A stretch of 52,971 nucleotides of DNA, from contig JAKSQO010000016.1 of NCBI GenBank assembly GCA_024404095.1, forward strand, positions 1 through 52,971, in the 5' to 3' direction. This DNA is from Clostridia bacterium (GTDB lineage: Bacteria > Bacillota > Clostridia > Oscillospirales > Acutalibacteraceae). The position numbers were made by a program, and so were the translations under genes. Shown piece by piece: positions 1 to 9,200 of the stretch. Numbering within the stretch: position 1 is the first letter of the stretch; each line of letters begins with the position of its first letter. A model generated the notes under the pieces. That model did not search any database and had not been told where the DNA came from. It saw only the letters and a list, made by a program, of their open reading frames with translations.

Positions 1-105
1 TTCGCTTATTTCCCTTGCTGCTCTCGGCATTTTATCACCCTACTTTACAGTATATCGTGAAGAACGATAAATATCAAGACATAGAACCGTCTCCTTGTCT
101 TTTTA

Positions 106-1017
106 TTGTTTGTTTACCCCAACATTTATTATAGAACCAAATGCCCAATTTTACGGACTGTCAGTGTTAAGATGTATGTCAATGGTGTTCTTATAAGCAG
201 TGAAAGTGCCACACCTCTGATTTCTTTCCCAAGCAATGAGGATGCACAGTTTTTGTGTATAGGAGGAGACAGCAGTTATAACGGTGAAACCGAAGCAAGA
301 TTTACGGGCAAAATCGTTACGGCTAATGTTTATGGCAGGGCGCTGACTGTTTCTGAAATCAACGAACTTTATAGTCAGTATACGTATTCGAATGATTCTT
401 TTGATTTTATTCACGAAAGTGGTTATGTGTTTGATTCAAAGAATATGCTGCTGTATGGAATGACTCCTTCAGAGTTGACGACAGAAAACATAAAAAATGC
501 ATTTACTAATGAAAATCTTTACGTAGAGACTGAATGCTACATTGGAACAGGAACAAAAATTGTTCTTAAAAATAGCAGGGGCGAAGTATATAATTCTGCC
601 GAAATCCTTGTTTTTGGTGATGTTAACGGTGATGGCTGGTATGACGGAATGGATTCGATTATTGTAAGCTGTCTTGCAACCGGTCTGATTTCTAAAGACA
701 TGATTAGAGGGGTTGTATGGAGAGCAGCAGATTGCAACCACGATGGAGTAATTGATGGACTTGATGTTGAACTTCTTCGACAGGCGGGATTACTTCTTGA
801 AAACATTGATCAGTCAAAACCAACAGAAGAACTTCTCGCAACATCATCGGAATATGTTCAGTATCTGAATCTTATTGATCAGACAGCTGAAGTGAAAACC
901 TCAGAAGATATCAATTCGGATGAACCGGTCAACGGAAAAATATGCATATTTAATTGGCTGCTTAACTGTATTATCAAAATATTAAATTATATTAAATTAC
1001 ACTTTGCTTTAATATAA
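106..1017 (+). CDS. LamG-dockerin surface protein, 5'-truncated or frameshifted
   Basis: The frame encodes the C-terminal half of a LamG/concanavalin-like domain (the strand around KMYVNGVL and the closing strand GKIVTANVYGRAL). This is followed by a type I dockerin-like pair of Ca-binding loops (DVNGDGWYDGMDS and DCNHDGVIDGLDV) and a hydrophobic/aromatic C-terminal tail. Dockerins normally bind cohesins; LamG domains usually bind carbohydrate. The only start at the left end is a TTG at 106 with no ribosome binding site, and in-frame stops occur at 58-60 and 82-84, so the LamG domain lacks its first half. Either this is a decayed gene, or a frameshift or assembly edge cut it. The domain content is clear; the gene start is not. 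A terminator hairpin follows directly. Confidence 0.6.
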   Translation: MFVYPNIYYRTKCPILRTVSVKMYVNGVLISSESATPLISFPSNEDAQFLCIGGDSSYNGETEARFTGKIVTANVYGRALTVSEINELYSQYTYSNDSFDFIHESGYVFDSKNMLLYGMTPSELTTENIKNAFTNENLYVETECYIGTGTKIVLKNSRGEVYNSAEILVFGDVNGDGWYDGMDSIIVSCLATGLISKDMIRGVVWRAADCNHDGVIDGLDVELLRQAGLLLENIDQSKPTEELLATSSEYVQYLNLIDQTAEVKTSEDINSDEPVNGKICIFNWLLNCIIKILNYIKLHFALI

Positions 1018-1022
1018 AATTA

Positions 1023-1058
1023 ACCGAGTCTCATCCTTTCGGGTGAACCTCGTTTTTG
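1023..1058 (+). terminator. intrinsic terminator after the LamG-dockerin gene
   Basis: An imperfect hairpin closed by CGAG (1025-1028) and CTCG (1049-1052) is followed by TTTTT. It sits between convergent genes and may serve both, though the U-run is only good on the plus strand. Confidence 0.6.
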
Positions 1059-1074
1059 ATTACTTGTATGAATT

Positions 1075-2268
1075 TTATTTTATTTTTCCGATGATATCGG
1101 CTGTTAATCTTGTGAAAACAGTCTTAACAAGATTGAAGAGCTTTTCAAAGAAATCCTTAACGCCGGTTACGTTTTTGAAACCGTTGCAAATTGCTTCGTT
1201 TTCGATATTTTCATTTATAGCCTTGATAATTTTATCAGCTATCTGAGAGTAGCCCTTTGCGGTCGGATGAGCTATAAGTGCGTATTCAGTGTCATCGGTA
1301 ATGGAAAGAATGTGACCGATTGACATCTGAGTTGCGGAAGCAGGAGTTTCAACATCGGTAATGTCGATATATGTATAGCCGTACTTCAGCGCACATTCCT
1401 TTGTGTAAGCATTTATTGAATCAAACATAAAGTTGATTATTGAGCCGATAGGAAGTGCGATATCATCCGTCAATGTTGCTTTTGCAAGAGGATTTGTTGT
1501 GCCGATAAGCATAACCTCGGCATCGGGATTGTTTTCCTTGATAAAGTCAAGAAGAAGCGGATATGCCTTTTTCCAGTAATTAAAATACTGATTGAAAAGC
1601 TTTAATATGTTTGCAATGCCAGCCGGAAGATTTGCTGTGTCATTCAGATCAAGTGTGTTAAGGCCGAAAATCTGAGTCTTATAAATAATATCTGCCTGAC
1701 CAACACCAAGGGTGATAAGGCTTGCGTTTTTGAGTAATTCACGTACGCTTGCTACTTCTCCTGTCTGACCGTAGTTTGACTGACCGTCAACAGCATAGCT
1801 TGATGGGTCACCGAAATAGCTGAGGTCTGTCTTATAACGATCCATCATATATGAGTATCTGTATACAAATTCCTCATCACGATAACCGTCATCAACACCG
1901 AGAAGGTCAAGAACATAAGCGGTTGTCAAAGCGTCGTGAGCGATTGGCCAAAGCTGACCGTTTGTGTCACGAATATCACTCGGAGCATTTAATCCCAATG
2001 CTTCGGCAACAAGGTTCGGGTATGAGCCGCCGACATTACGGCAGTTGTAGTTTCCGTAGGTGTCGTTGAGATAGATTTCATTCTGCCAGTTGTCGCCTGC
2101 TCCGTAGCCACGAGTGAAGCTGTCACCAATGGCAACATATCCGGTTCCCTCTTTAAACTTTGCGTAAGGATCTTCCTGTGTATCAATTGCATAGGCGGGA
2201 ATCAGGAGAGACGACGCCAACATAATAACAGCGAGGAACGGTGCGAGAATTTTGGATAATCGTTTCAT
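1075..2268 (-). CDS. secreted SGNH/GDSL-family hydrolase
   Basis: Predicted extracytoplasmic serine esterase or lipase of the SGNH fold, 397 residues. A signal peptide (residues 1-27, ending AYA) precedes block I GDSF, with the nucleophile Ser50. The block III position reads GVGQAD (188-193), where the usual Asn of GxND is Gln, and the block V histidine is His334 in HPTAKGY. The catalytic Ser and His are therefore present. Acyl substrates of this family range from lipids to acetylated polysaccharide, and the sequence does not decide between them. The tail (KDFFEKLFNLVKTVF) is amphipathic and aromatic like those of other secreted proteins here. It is a single-gene unit with its own AT-rich promoter region at about 2300-2340. 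Confidence 0.85.
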   Translation of the reverse strand: MKRLSKILAPFLAVIMLASSLLIPAYAIDTQEDPYAKFKEGTGYVAIGDSFTRGYGAGDNWQNEIYLNDTYGNYNCRNVGGSYPNLVAEALGLNAPSDIRDTNGQLWPIAHDALTTAYVLDLLGVDDGYRDEEFVYRYSYMMDRYKTDLSYFGDPSSYAVDGQSNYGQTGEVASVRELLKNASLITLGVGQADIIYKTQIFGLNTLDLNDTANLPAGIANILKLFNQYFNYWKKAYPLLLDFIKENNPDAEVMLIGTTNPLAKATLTDDIALPIGSIINFMFDSINAYTKECALKYGYTYIDITDVETPASATQMSIGHILSITDDTEYALIAHPTAKGYSQIADKIIKAINENIENEAICNGFKNVTGVKDFFEKLFNLVKTVFTRLTADIIGKIK

Positions 2269-2370
2269 AGTTTTTCACTCTTTCTTCATTTAATCTACTG
2301 TTTCTCAACAGCTATTTATATTATATCATATAAAAAATTTTTACAATACCTAAAAAAAGTAGAAATATTA

Positions 2371-2412
2371 ACGAAAAATAAGAGGTATAGCGTTTTGGTG
2401 TCGCTATACCTC
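2371..2412 (-). terminator. intrinsic terminator of the MFS-GDPD-phosphoesterase operon
   Basis: A perfect 12-bp stem (AGAGGTATAGCG at 2381-2392 with its complement at 2401-2412) is followed on the minus strand by a T-rich tract (TATTTTTCG). Confidence 0.85.
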
Positions 2413-2417
2413 TTCGA

Positions 2418-3335
2418 TTATTTAGTCAGTTCAAAGTGATACTCAAGACTGTTATCCCATTCACCTGTGTAGTAGTTTCTTACTCTGCCGACAACCTCGT
2501 TTTCATATATTTCAAGCTGAACACCGAAGCCCGTTTCATCAAAAATCTCTTTATCCTTTTCGCCTGTTAATTCTGTGCAGCGCGGAAGATTGATTATGTT
2601 TATTCCGTCCTCCTGATAAAATGTCCAGTCCTCCTCGCACGGATAGTGCGTGTGTCCTGAAATATAGAAAACATTTTCATATTTTGTAAGTATTTTTTCA
2701 ACAGCATCATTATCTGCATAATAGTACGGATGATGTGCACAAACAAACGCGGGCTTGCCGTCCTGCGTTGCGATTTTGAGCGTATCATCAAGGAATTTCA
2801 GCTGTTCATCTGAAATCGGGAAATCATGAACACATAGCTCCTCGGGAGCAAGAACAATGAAATAATAGCCGTTTATTATCTCACAGTAATATGGCTTATC
2901 GAGATTTTTATGCAGGAAAGAATTGTTGTAGTTCAGAAATCTTTCACTCAGCTTGTTAAAATCGCCCTCCCCGTTACCGATATCGTGATTACCGCATACA
3001 GCAAGGAGGTTATCGGAAACCTTTGACCCGGCAAGGGTTCCGTAGAACAGCATACTCTCAATGTTCTGACCGTTCATTGTGTTATCACCGAGAAAAAGTG
3101 CTGCATCATTGCCGTATGAATTGTTCTTAACATCCTTAAGAATTCTGGCAAAGACATTGTATCTCGGCAGATTATTTCCTTCTATATGAACATCGGAAAG
3201 AACGGAAACGCAAGCCTTGCAGCTGCTCTCATCAAGAACTGTGTGGGCGGGTGCTTTATTTGAGCCTGCAAGACCGAACATTATGAGAGTGATTAAAACA
3301 GCAATGATTCTGCGGAAAAAGAATACAAATTTCAT
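2418..3335 (-). CDS. membrane-anchored calcineurin-like metallophosphoesterase
   Basis: A 305-residue protein with an N-terminal hydrophobic anchor or signal (about residues 4-24). The complete metallophosphoesterase metal site follows: SDVH (47-50), GDN (83-85), GNHD (115-118), HH (201-202) and GHTH (227-230). The family hydrolyses phosphomono- or diesters with a dinuclear metal centre; the substrate is unknown. It is the last gene of a run with GDPD (32 bp upstream) and an MFS transporter. The enzyme therefore probably acts outside the membrane on products related to glycerophosphodiesters or other organophosphates. That functional link is inference from gene order. Confidence 0.85.
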   Translation of the reverse strand: MKFVFFFRRIIAVLITLIMFGLAGSNKAPAHTVLDESSCKACVSVLSDVHIEGNNLPRYNVFARILKDVKNNSYGNDAALFLGDNTMNGQNIESMLFYGTLAGSKVSDNLLAVCGNHDIGNGEGDFNKLSERFLNYNNSFLHKNLDKPYYCEIINGYYFIVLAPEELCVHDFPISDEQLKFLDDTLKIATQDGKPAFVCAHHPYYYADNDAVEKILTKYENVFYISGHTHYPCEEDWTFYQEDGINIINLPRCTELTGEKDKEIFDETGFGVQLEIYENEVVGRVRNYYTGEWDNSLEYHFELTK

Positions 3336-3367
3336 AAAATCTCCCCTTATATTTTATTATTCAGCGT

Positions 3368-4144
3368 TCAGGCGTAGACATCTGATTCAAGGAAATCTAT
3401 ATCGAATGATTTACCGTAACAGAGTGACATAAAGTTGTTTGCTGTGTACGCTGCTACAAGAAGTCCACGCTCGTGGAACTGCTCAACCATTTCCTCTGAA
3501 AGCTGATTAAGGTTAGCGTCAATGGATATGCCGTACTCAAAACAACGCTCATAGCCTGTATCATTTGTGCCGTAGGTAAGCATTACAGGAAGATTGGGGA
3601 AGAATTCCTTTGCCTTGAGAAGATTGTCGAAATTGAATGATTGCAGAATACATTTTTCGAGGCAATATGTATTCTGCGCGATTCCGAATATTTCTTTAAT
3701 CTGTTCGTCTGTGTATGCGCCTTTAAGCTCAATAAAACAAACCATATCATTATCTCTCATTATTTCAAGATAACGTTCAAATGTGCAAAGATAAACCTTA
3801 TCCTTTGTCTTTTTATTTTTCAGCGGCTTCTGCGTAAGCTGCTCATAAGTGTTTTCTTCAATAATAAGTGTGGATTTATCTTCAAAAATAACCTCGCTGT
3901 CATGGCTTGTGACATATACACCGTCGAGTGTTCTTCGGATGTCTGTTTCTGCTCCGCCTGAGCCGTGTTCTGCCGCTTTTTCAAAAGCAAGTGCTGTGTT
4001 TTCGGGATATTTCTGACTGTAACCTCTGTGTGCTATCATGCAGATATCCTTTTCCGGAACGGGAACAAAAATACCGCCTATCATTGTAAAGATTGCAAGG
4101 ATAGTTGCAAGAAGCTGTTTAAAAAAGAATTTTACCTGCCACAT
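3368..4144 (-). CDS. glycerophosphodiester phosphodiesterase (GDPD family), membrane-anchored
   Basis: A 258-residue GDPD-family TIM barrel after an N-terminal hydrophobic segment (about residues 8-28). Family hallmarks are HRG (39-41), PENT (47-50), the metal ligands in ETD (66-68) and HD (81-82), and ELKG in the middle. GDPDs cleave glycerophosphodiesters such as glycerophosphocholine to glycerol-3-phosphate and an alcohol. No cleavage site is obvious, so it is probably an anchored extracellular or cell-surface enzyme. It lies between the MFS gene (92 bp upstream) and a metallophosphoesterase (32 bp downstream) and is probably co-transcribed with both. Confidence 0.88.
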   Translation of the reverse strand: MWQVKFFFKQLLATILAIFTMIGGIFVPVPEKDICMIAHRGYSQKYPENTALAFEKAAEHGSGGAETDIRRTLDGVYVTSHDSEVIFEDKSTLIIEENTYEQLTQKPLKNKKTKDKVYLCTFERYLEIMRDNDMVCFIELKGAYTDEQIKEIFGIAQNTYCLEKCILQSFNFDNLLKAKEFFPNLPVMLTYGTNDTGYERCFEYGISIDANLNQLSEEMVEQFHERGLLVAAYTANNFMSLCYGKSFDIDFLESDVYA

Positions 4145-4236
4145 ATTTATTACCTCATTTCAGATTTAATATAAAAATTCTATCACCATTTTTTGCTTTT
4201 TCAATAGTTGTATATTTTTATGCAGTAGATTTTGAA

Positions 4237-5643
4237 TCAATCCCACTCGTTCCCTTTTACGGTTTTGAGGTCGATTCCCTTTGTGTCGCGAACTTTAGCT
4301 GTAAGAATAATAAAGTCGGCGAGCAGTCCGGGTACTGTGAGCGCAAGGGAAATAAGTCCGACGGCTGAGTTGCCGAAGTGATTCATCAGCGGAAGGGATA
4401 CCGCAAAGGAAAGACCGATTCCAATGCCGAGGGGAAGATATGTAATAGAGAGGATTGAAGAGCGAAGTGCGGTTGGCGTGGACTCGCCTGCAATGAGGCT
4501 GATTGTATCAATATTTGCCCAGAAAGTACCGACACTTGCACCGCAGAAGAAGCCGACCAACTGCGGATTAAGACCATATCTTGAGCCAAGCCAGAAAGCA
4601 AGGAAGAAAACGATTGCTGAAGCGGACATAATAACGGCTGATTTCTTTCTTCCGAATTTATCCGAAATAAATCCGGGAACAAGCTGGCTTAACGCACACC
4701 CGACAGGGAAAAGAAACAGAGCGGTGGTAATTTCATTGACACCTACGCTTTCAACAGCTGTTGACAAGTTGGTAAACAGTCCCTTTTGCAGAAAGTTATT
4801 TGCATAGCCGTAGGTCATAATAACCTGATAGTCATTTGTCATAATAAAACCTGTTTCGGAGAAGAAAAGTGCCAGGAAAACCCAACGGAGCTGTTTGTGG
4901 CTCATGGCGAATTTAAGCGACGGAATCAGACCGCCGCTGGCTTCTGTTCCGTTTTCTTCTGTGTTGCCCTTAAGATAATTGATTCGTGCAAGGTTGAATG
5001 CATCAGTTTCCTTGGCAAAGAACATTGCCGCTACGCTGACACCGAGACCGACAATTGCGGGGAGCATATACACGCTTCTCCATTGAGAAGTTTCGTGCAT
5101 AAGAGTGCGGCGCAGAAGCGGAATAACAAGCACTCCGAGCATGGCAATGCATTTTATGCTTGAATATATTTTCGCACGGTGTTTTGCAGGCGCGGTTTCC
5201 ATAATATAAACAACCTGCATATCGTGAGTGATAAAAAACTGCGTCAGACAGGCACCGATAACATAGCCAGGGATGCTTTCGGTAAGATAGATTATCAGCA
5301 AACCTAAGCACATTCCGAATGTGTTGATAACAAGAAACGGTTTTCTGCCGAACTTATCGGCAAGCGGCTTGTAAAGCACGCCGAGAGCCATGAACGGAAA
5401 CGAAACAACAGTTATAATGTCGAGCATACTGACGGATGCGTCACCGAATTTTGACATCATATCGTTCGCAATTTCCGTTTTCATAAAGGTAGCGAGCTGA
5501 GACGCAACCTCGTCTGTTATGTAGATGATACTGATGATGAAAAACAGATAAGCGATGTAATATCTGCTGTGCGGACGGCTGAGCTGTTTCTGACGTTTGT
5601 CAATTTCTTTTGCAATTTTTTGCGGATTTGGCTGTTTACTCAT
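4237..5643 (-). CDS. MFS transporter, 12-TM
   Basis: A 468-residue major facilitator with about 12 hydrophobic segments and two copies of the loop 2-3/8-9 signature (DKFGRKP and DKFGRKK). These are typical of the sugar-porter/organic-anion type MFS. The ATG at 5643 is chosen over the longer frame to 5664 because AGGAGG stands about 8 bp before it. The first gene of the operon with GDPD and a metallophosphoesterase, it is a candidate importer for a phosphodiester-derived compound. The substrate cannot be read from sequence. Confidence 0.85.
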   Translation of the reverse strand: MSKQPNPQKIAKEIDKRQKQLSRPHSRYYIAYLFFIISIIYITDEVASQLATFMKTEIANDMMSKFGDASVSMLDIITVVSFPFMALGVLYKPLADKFGRKPFLVINTFGMCLGLLIIYLTESIPGYVIGACLTQFFITHDMQVVYIMETAPAKHRAKIYSSIKCIAMLGVLVIPLLRRTLMHETSQWRSVYMLPAIVGLGVSVAAMFFAKETDAFNLARINYLKGNTEENGTEASGGLIPSLKFAMSHKQLRWVFLALFFSETGFIMTNDYQVIMTYGYANNFLQKGLFTNLSTAVESVGVNEITTALFLFPVGCALSQLVPGFISDKFGRKKSAVIMSASAIVFFLAFWLGSRYGLNPQLVGFFCGASVGTFWANIDTISLIAGESTPTALRSSILSITYLPLGIGIGLSFAVSLPLMNHFGNSAVGLISLALTVPGLLADFIILTAKVRDTKGIDLKTVKGNEWD

Positions 5644-5667
5644 AGTAACTCCTCCTCTTTGCATTTC

Positions 5668-5696
5668 ATTATATCAAATTCAATTTATTGACGCAA
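5668..5696 (-). promoter_or_regulatory. putative sigma-A promoter for the MFS-GDPD operon
   Basis: On the minus strand: TTGCGT (5691-5696), 17-bp spacer, TATAAT (5668-5673), about 25 bp upstream of the ATG at 5643. Confidence 0.6.
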
Positions 5697-5773
5697 TAAA
5701 AATTTAATGATTATATCACATAAAACTGCTCCTGAAATAAGATAATAGTATAAACAGGTTATGGAGTGGAGTT

Positions 5774-5884
5774 ATGTTGAAAGCTTTAGCGGTAATCGGG
5801 TCTGTTATAATTTGGAAAGTGATTTCACTTAAGGCAATTGCAGAAAGCGTAAGTGAATTCGACTGGTATCTTGCAGGCAGGTAA
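5774..5884 (+). CDS. possible 36-residue small membrane protein
   Basis: An ORF of 36 codons begins with ATG at 5774 and ends in TAA at 5882-5884. GGAG at 5763-5766 sits at good spacing. The product has a hydrophobic stretch (residues 4-20, LAVIGSVIIWKVI) and then a charged tail ending DWYLAGR. It lies alone in the gap between the MFS promoter and the ileS T-box. I recognise no family. The good ribosome binding site supports it; its length and the lack of homology information do not. Confidence 0.35.
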   Translation: MLKALAVIGSVIIWKVISLKAIAESVSEFDWYLAGR

Positions 5885-5961
5885 TTTGTATCTTTTTATA
5901 TTATCTGTAACACATCAATTGTAAACCTACAAACTTGAGTAAATATTGTTTTATTCCATCC

Positions 5962-5990
5962 TTGACATATTATATTTTTTGTGATATCTT
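5962..5990 (+). promoter_or_regulatory. sigma-A promoter of ileS
   Basis: TTGACA (5962-5967), 17-bp spacer, TATCTT (5985-5990), directly upstream of the T-box leader. Confidence 0.7.
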
Positions 5991-5996
5991 ATTTAT

Positions 5997-6240
5997 AATA
6001 ATGTAATAATATAAACGGCATTGAGGAAGACAGTATCTGCAGGAAGAAACCAAAGCGAGTCGGGGACGGTGTAAGCCCGATGTGAAGAATTCTGCGGTGA
6101 ACATCACTTCTGAGCCTCGGGCTGAATTCAGTAAGCCTCGACGGATGTCCTCCGTTATAGGGAACGCATATGAAGTATGTTGTAATAGGTGGTTGCGAGA
6201 TTTCCTCGTCCTGTTTGCACGGGACGGGGTTTTATTTTTG
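5997..6240 (+). promoter_or_regulatory. T-box riboswitch, isoleucine-specific, with terminator
   Basis: A long leader with the order of a T-box: a stem I region beginning GAGGAAG, a candidate specifier ATC (Ile) at 6104-6106, and the T-box sequence AGGTGGTTGCGAG (6187-6199). Its TGGT (6190-6193) can pair with the 3' end of uncharged tRNA-Ile, whose discriminator base is A. The terminator stem CCTCGTCC (6204-6211) with GGACGGGG (6222-6229) is followed by TTTTATTTTT. Uncharged tRNA-Ile would stabilise the antiterminator and switch on ileS. The specifier was picked by eye and by the identity of the downstream gene. Confidence 0.9.
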
Positions 6241-6277
6241 TAAAATAAAAGACACTGATTAAAGGAGTGTATTTTTG

Positions 6278-9200
6278 ATGTATAAGAAGGTTTCAACAAA
6301 CATGAACTTTGTTGAGCGTGAAAAAGCAATCGAAAAGTTCTGGAAAGAGAATGAGATTTTTGAAAAAACCTGTGAAAAGAAAGGACCGTCATACGTTTTC
6401 TATGACGGACCTCCGACAGCTAACGGCAAGCCGCACATCGGTCACGTTCTTACGCGTGTTATCAAGGATTTGATTCCCCGTTACCGTACAATGAAGGGCT
6501 ATCAGGTTCCACGTAAGGCAGGCTGGGATACTCACGGTCTTCCTGTTGAGCTTGAGGTTGAAAAGCTTCTCGGTCTTGACGGCAAGGAGCAGATTGAGGA
6601 ATACGGTCTTGAGCCTTTCATTGCAAAATGTAAGGAAAGCGTATGGAAGTACAAGGGAATGTGGGAGGACTTCTCATTCACAGTCGGCTTCTGGGCTGAT
6701 ATGGAAAATCCCTATGTTACATATCACAACTCATTTATTGAGTCAGAGTGGTGGGCACTCAAGCAGATTTATGAAAAGGGACTTATCTACAAGGGCTTCA
6801 AGATTGTTCCCTACTGTCCCCGTTGCGGAACACCGCTTTCATCTCACGAGGTTGCTCAGGGCTACAAAAATGTAAAAGAGCGTTCAGCTATTGCACGTTT
6901 TAAGGTTAAGGATGAGGACGCATATTTTCTTGCATGGACAACAACTCCGTGGACTCTCCCTTCAAACGTTGCGCTTTGCGTTAATCCTAACGAGGAATAC
7001 GCAAAGGTTAAGGCAGCTGACGGCTACACATATTATATAGCTGTTGCGCTTCTTGACAAGGTTCTCGGAGCTCTTGGTGAGGATGGCAAGCCTGCTTATG
7101 AAATCCTTGAAAAATTTGTCGGCAAGGATATGGAATACAAGGAATATGAGCCTCTCTTTGAGTGCGCCGGAGAGCGTGCCGCAAAGCAGAAGAAAAAGGC
7201 TCATTTCGTAACCTGCGATACTTACGTTACAATGTCCGACGGTACAGGTATTGTTCATATCGCACCTGCATTCGGTGAAGACGATAACAGAATCGGCAGA
7301 AACTACGACCTTCCGTTTGTTCAGTTCGTTGACGGCAAGGGTAACATGACAGAGGAAACTCCGTTTGCCGGTCTGTTTGTTAAGGAAGCTGACGTTCCTG
7401 TTCTTCAGAATCTTGAGGAAAGAGGACTTCTCTTCAGCGCACCGAAGTTCGAGCATGACTATCCGTTCTGCTGGCGTTGCGACACTCCGCTCATCTACTA
7501 TGCACGTGAGTCATGGTTTATTAAGATGACTGCTGTCCGTGACAGACTTATCGCAAATAACAATACAATCAACTGGATTCCCGAGAGCATTGGTAAGGGC
7601 CGTTTCGGCGACTGGCTTGAAAATGTTCAGGACTGGGGCGTAAGCCGAAACCGTTACTGGGGTACTCCGCTCAATATCTGGGAATGTGAGTGCGGTCACC
7701 TTCACTCAATCGGCAGTATCGAGGAGCTTAAGTCAATGTCTGACAACTGCCCCGATGATATAGAGCTTCACCGTCCGTATGTTGATAATGTTACTATCAA
7801 GTGCCCCGAGTGCGGCAAGGAAATGCACCGTGTTCCCGAGGTTATTGACTGCTGGTTTGACTCAGGCTCAATGCCGTTCGCACAGCATCACTATCCGTTT
7901 GAAAACAAAGAACTCTTTGAGTCACAGTTCCCCGCCGATTTCATTTCCGAGGCTGTTGACCAGACACGAGGCTGGTTCTATTCACTTCTTGCAATTTCCA
8001 CTCTTATTTTTGATAAAGCTCCGTTCAAGAATGTTATCGTTCTCGGTCATGTTCAGGACGAAAACGGTCAGAAGATGAGCAAGTCAAAGGGTAATGCAGT
8101 TGACCCGTTTGACGCACTTCAGACCTACGGCGCAGACGCAATCCGCTGGTACTTCTACACCAACTCCGCTCCCTGGCTTCCCAACCGTTTCCACGGCAAG
8201 GCTGTTACCGAGGGTCAGCGCAAGTTTATGGGTACACTCTGGAACACATATGCTTTCTACGTTCTTTATGCTGATATTGACGAGTTTGACCCGACAAAGT
8301 ACGAACTGGATTACAGCAAGCTGTCCGTAATGGATAAGTGGCTTCTTTCAAAGCTCAACACAATGGTCGGCATAGTAGACAGCAATATGGAAAATTATAA
8401 GATTCCCGAGGCTTGTAAGGCACTTCAGGAATTTACAGATGATATGAGTAACTGGTACGTCCGCCGTTGCCGTGAGCGTTACTGGAAGCAGAACCTTGAC
8501 GAGGACAAGATTAACGCTTACCTCACTCTTTATACCGCACTTGTTACAGTTGCAAAGACAGCTGCTCCGATGATTCCGTTTATGGCTGAGGATATCTATC
8601 AGAACCTTGTATGCTCTGTTGACAGGAATGCTCCCGAAAGCATCCACCTCTGTTCATTCCCCGAGGTCAACAAGGACTTCGTTGACGCAGAGCTTGAAAA
8701 GAATATGGACGAGGTTCTTAACATTGTCGGTCTTGGTCGTACAGCACGTAACGGAGCTAACATCAAGAACCGTCAGCCCCTCGGCTCAATGTATGTCAAC
8801 GCTGACATCAAGCTTGACGGCTACTATGCAGATATTATCAGAGATGAGCTTAATGTTAAGACAGTAAGCTTTGTCGATGCCGCTGACGACCTTATGAGCT
8901 ACAACTTCAAGCCGCAGCTCAAGACACTCGGACCTAAGTACGGCAAGCAGCTCGGCGAAATCCGCACACTTCTTGCAGAGCTTGACGGCTCAGCAGCAAA
9001 GAAGGAGCTTGATGAAAACGGAAGTATTAAGCTCAACATCAGCATTGGTGAAATCGAGCTTACAGCTGAAGACCTTCTTATTGAGTCAGTTCAGAAGAGC
9101 GGTCTGTTCTCTGTTTCTGATTTCGGTGTAACCGTTGCTATTGATACAGAGCTAACTCCCGAGCTTATCGAGGAGGGCTTTGTACGTGAGGTTATCAGCA

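Noticed and set aside
5970..6392. 140-codon minus-strand frame over the ileS leader
   Set aside because: The region is explained by the T-box riboswitch and the start of ileS; the frame has no domain and no initiation signals.
6962..7456. 164-codon minus-strand frame
   Set aside because: Entirely antisense to ileS, whose codon pattern explains it.
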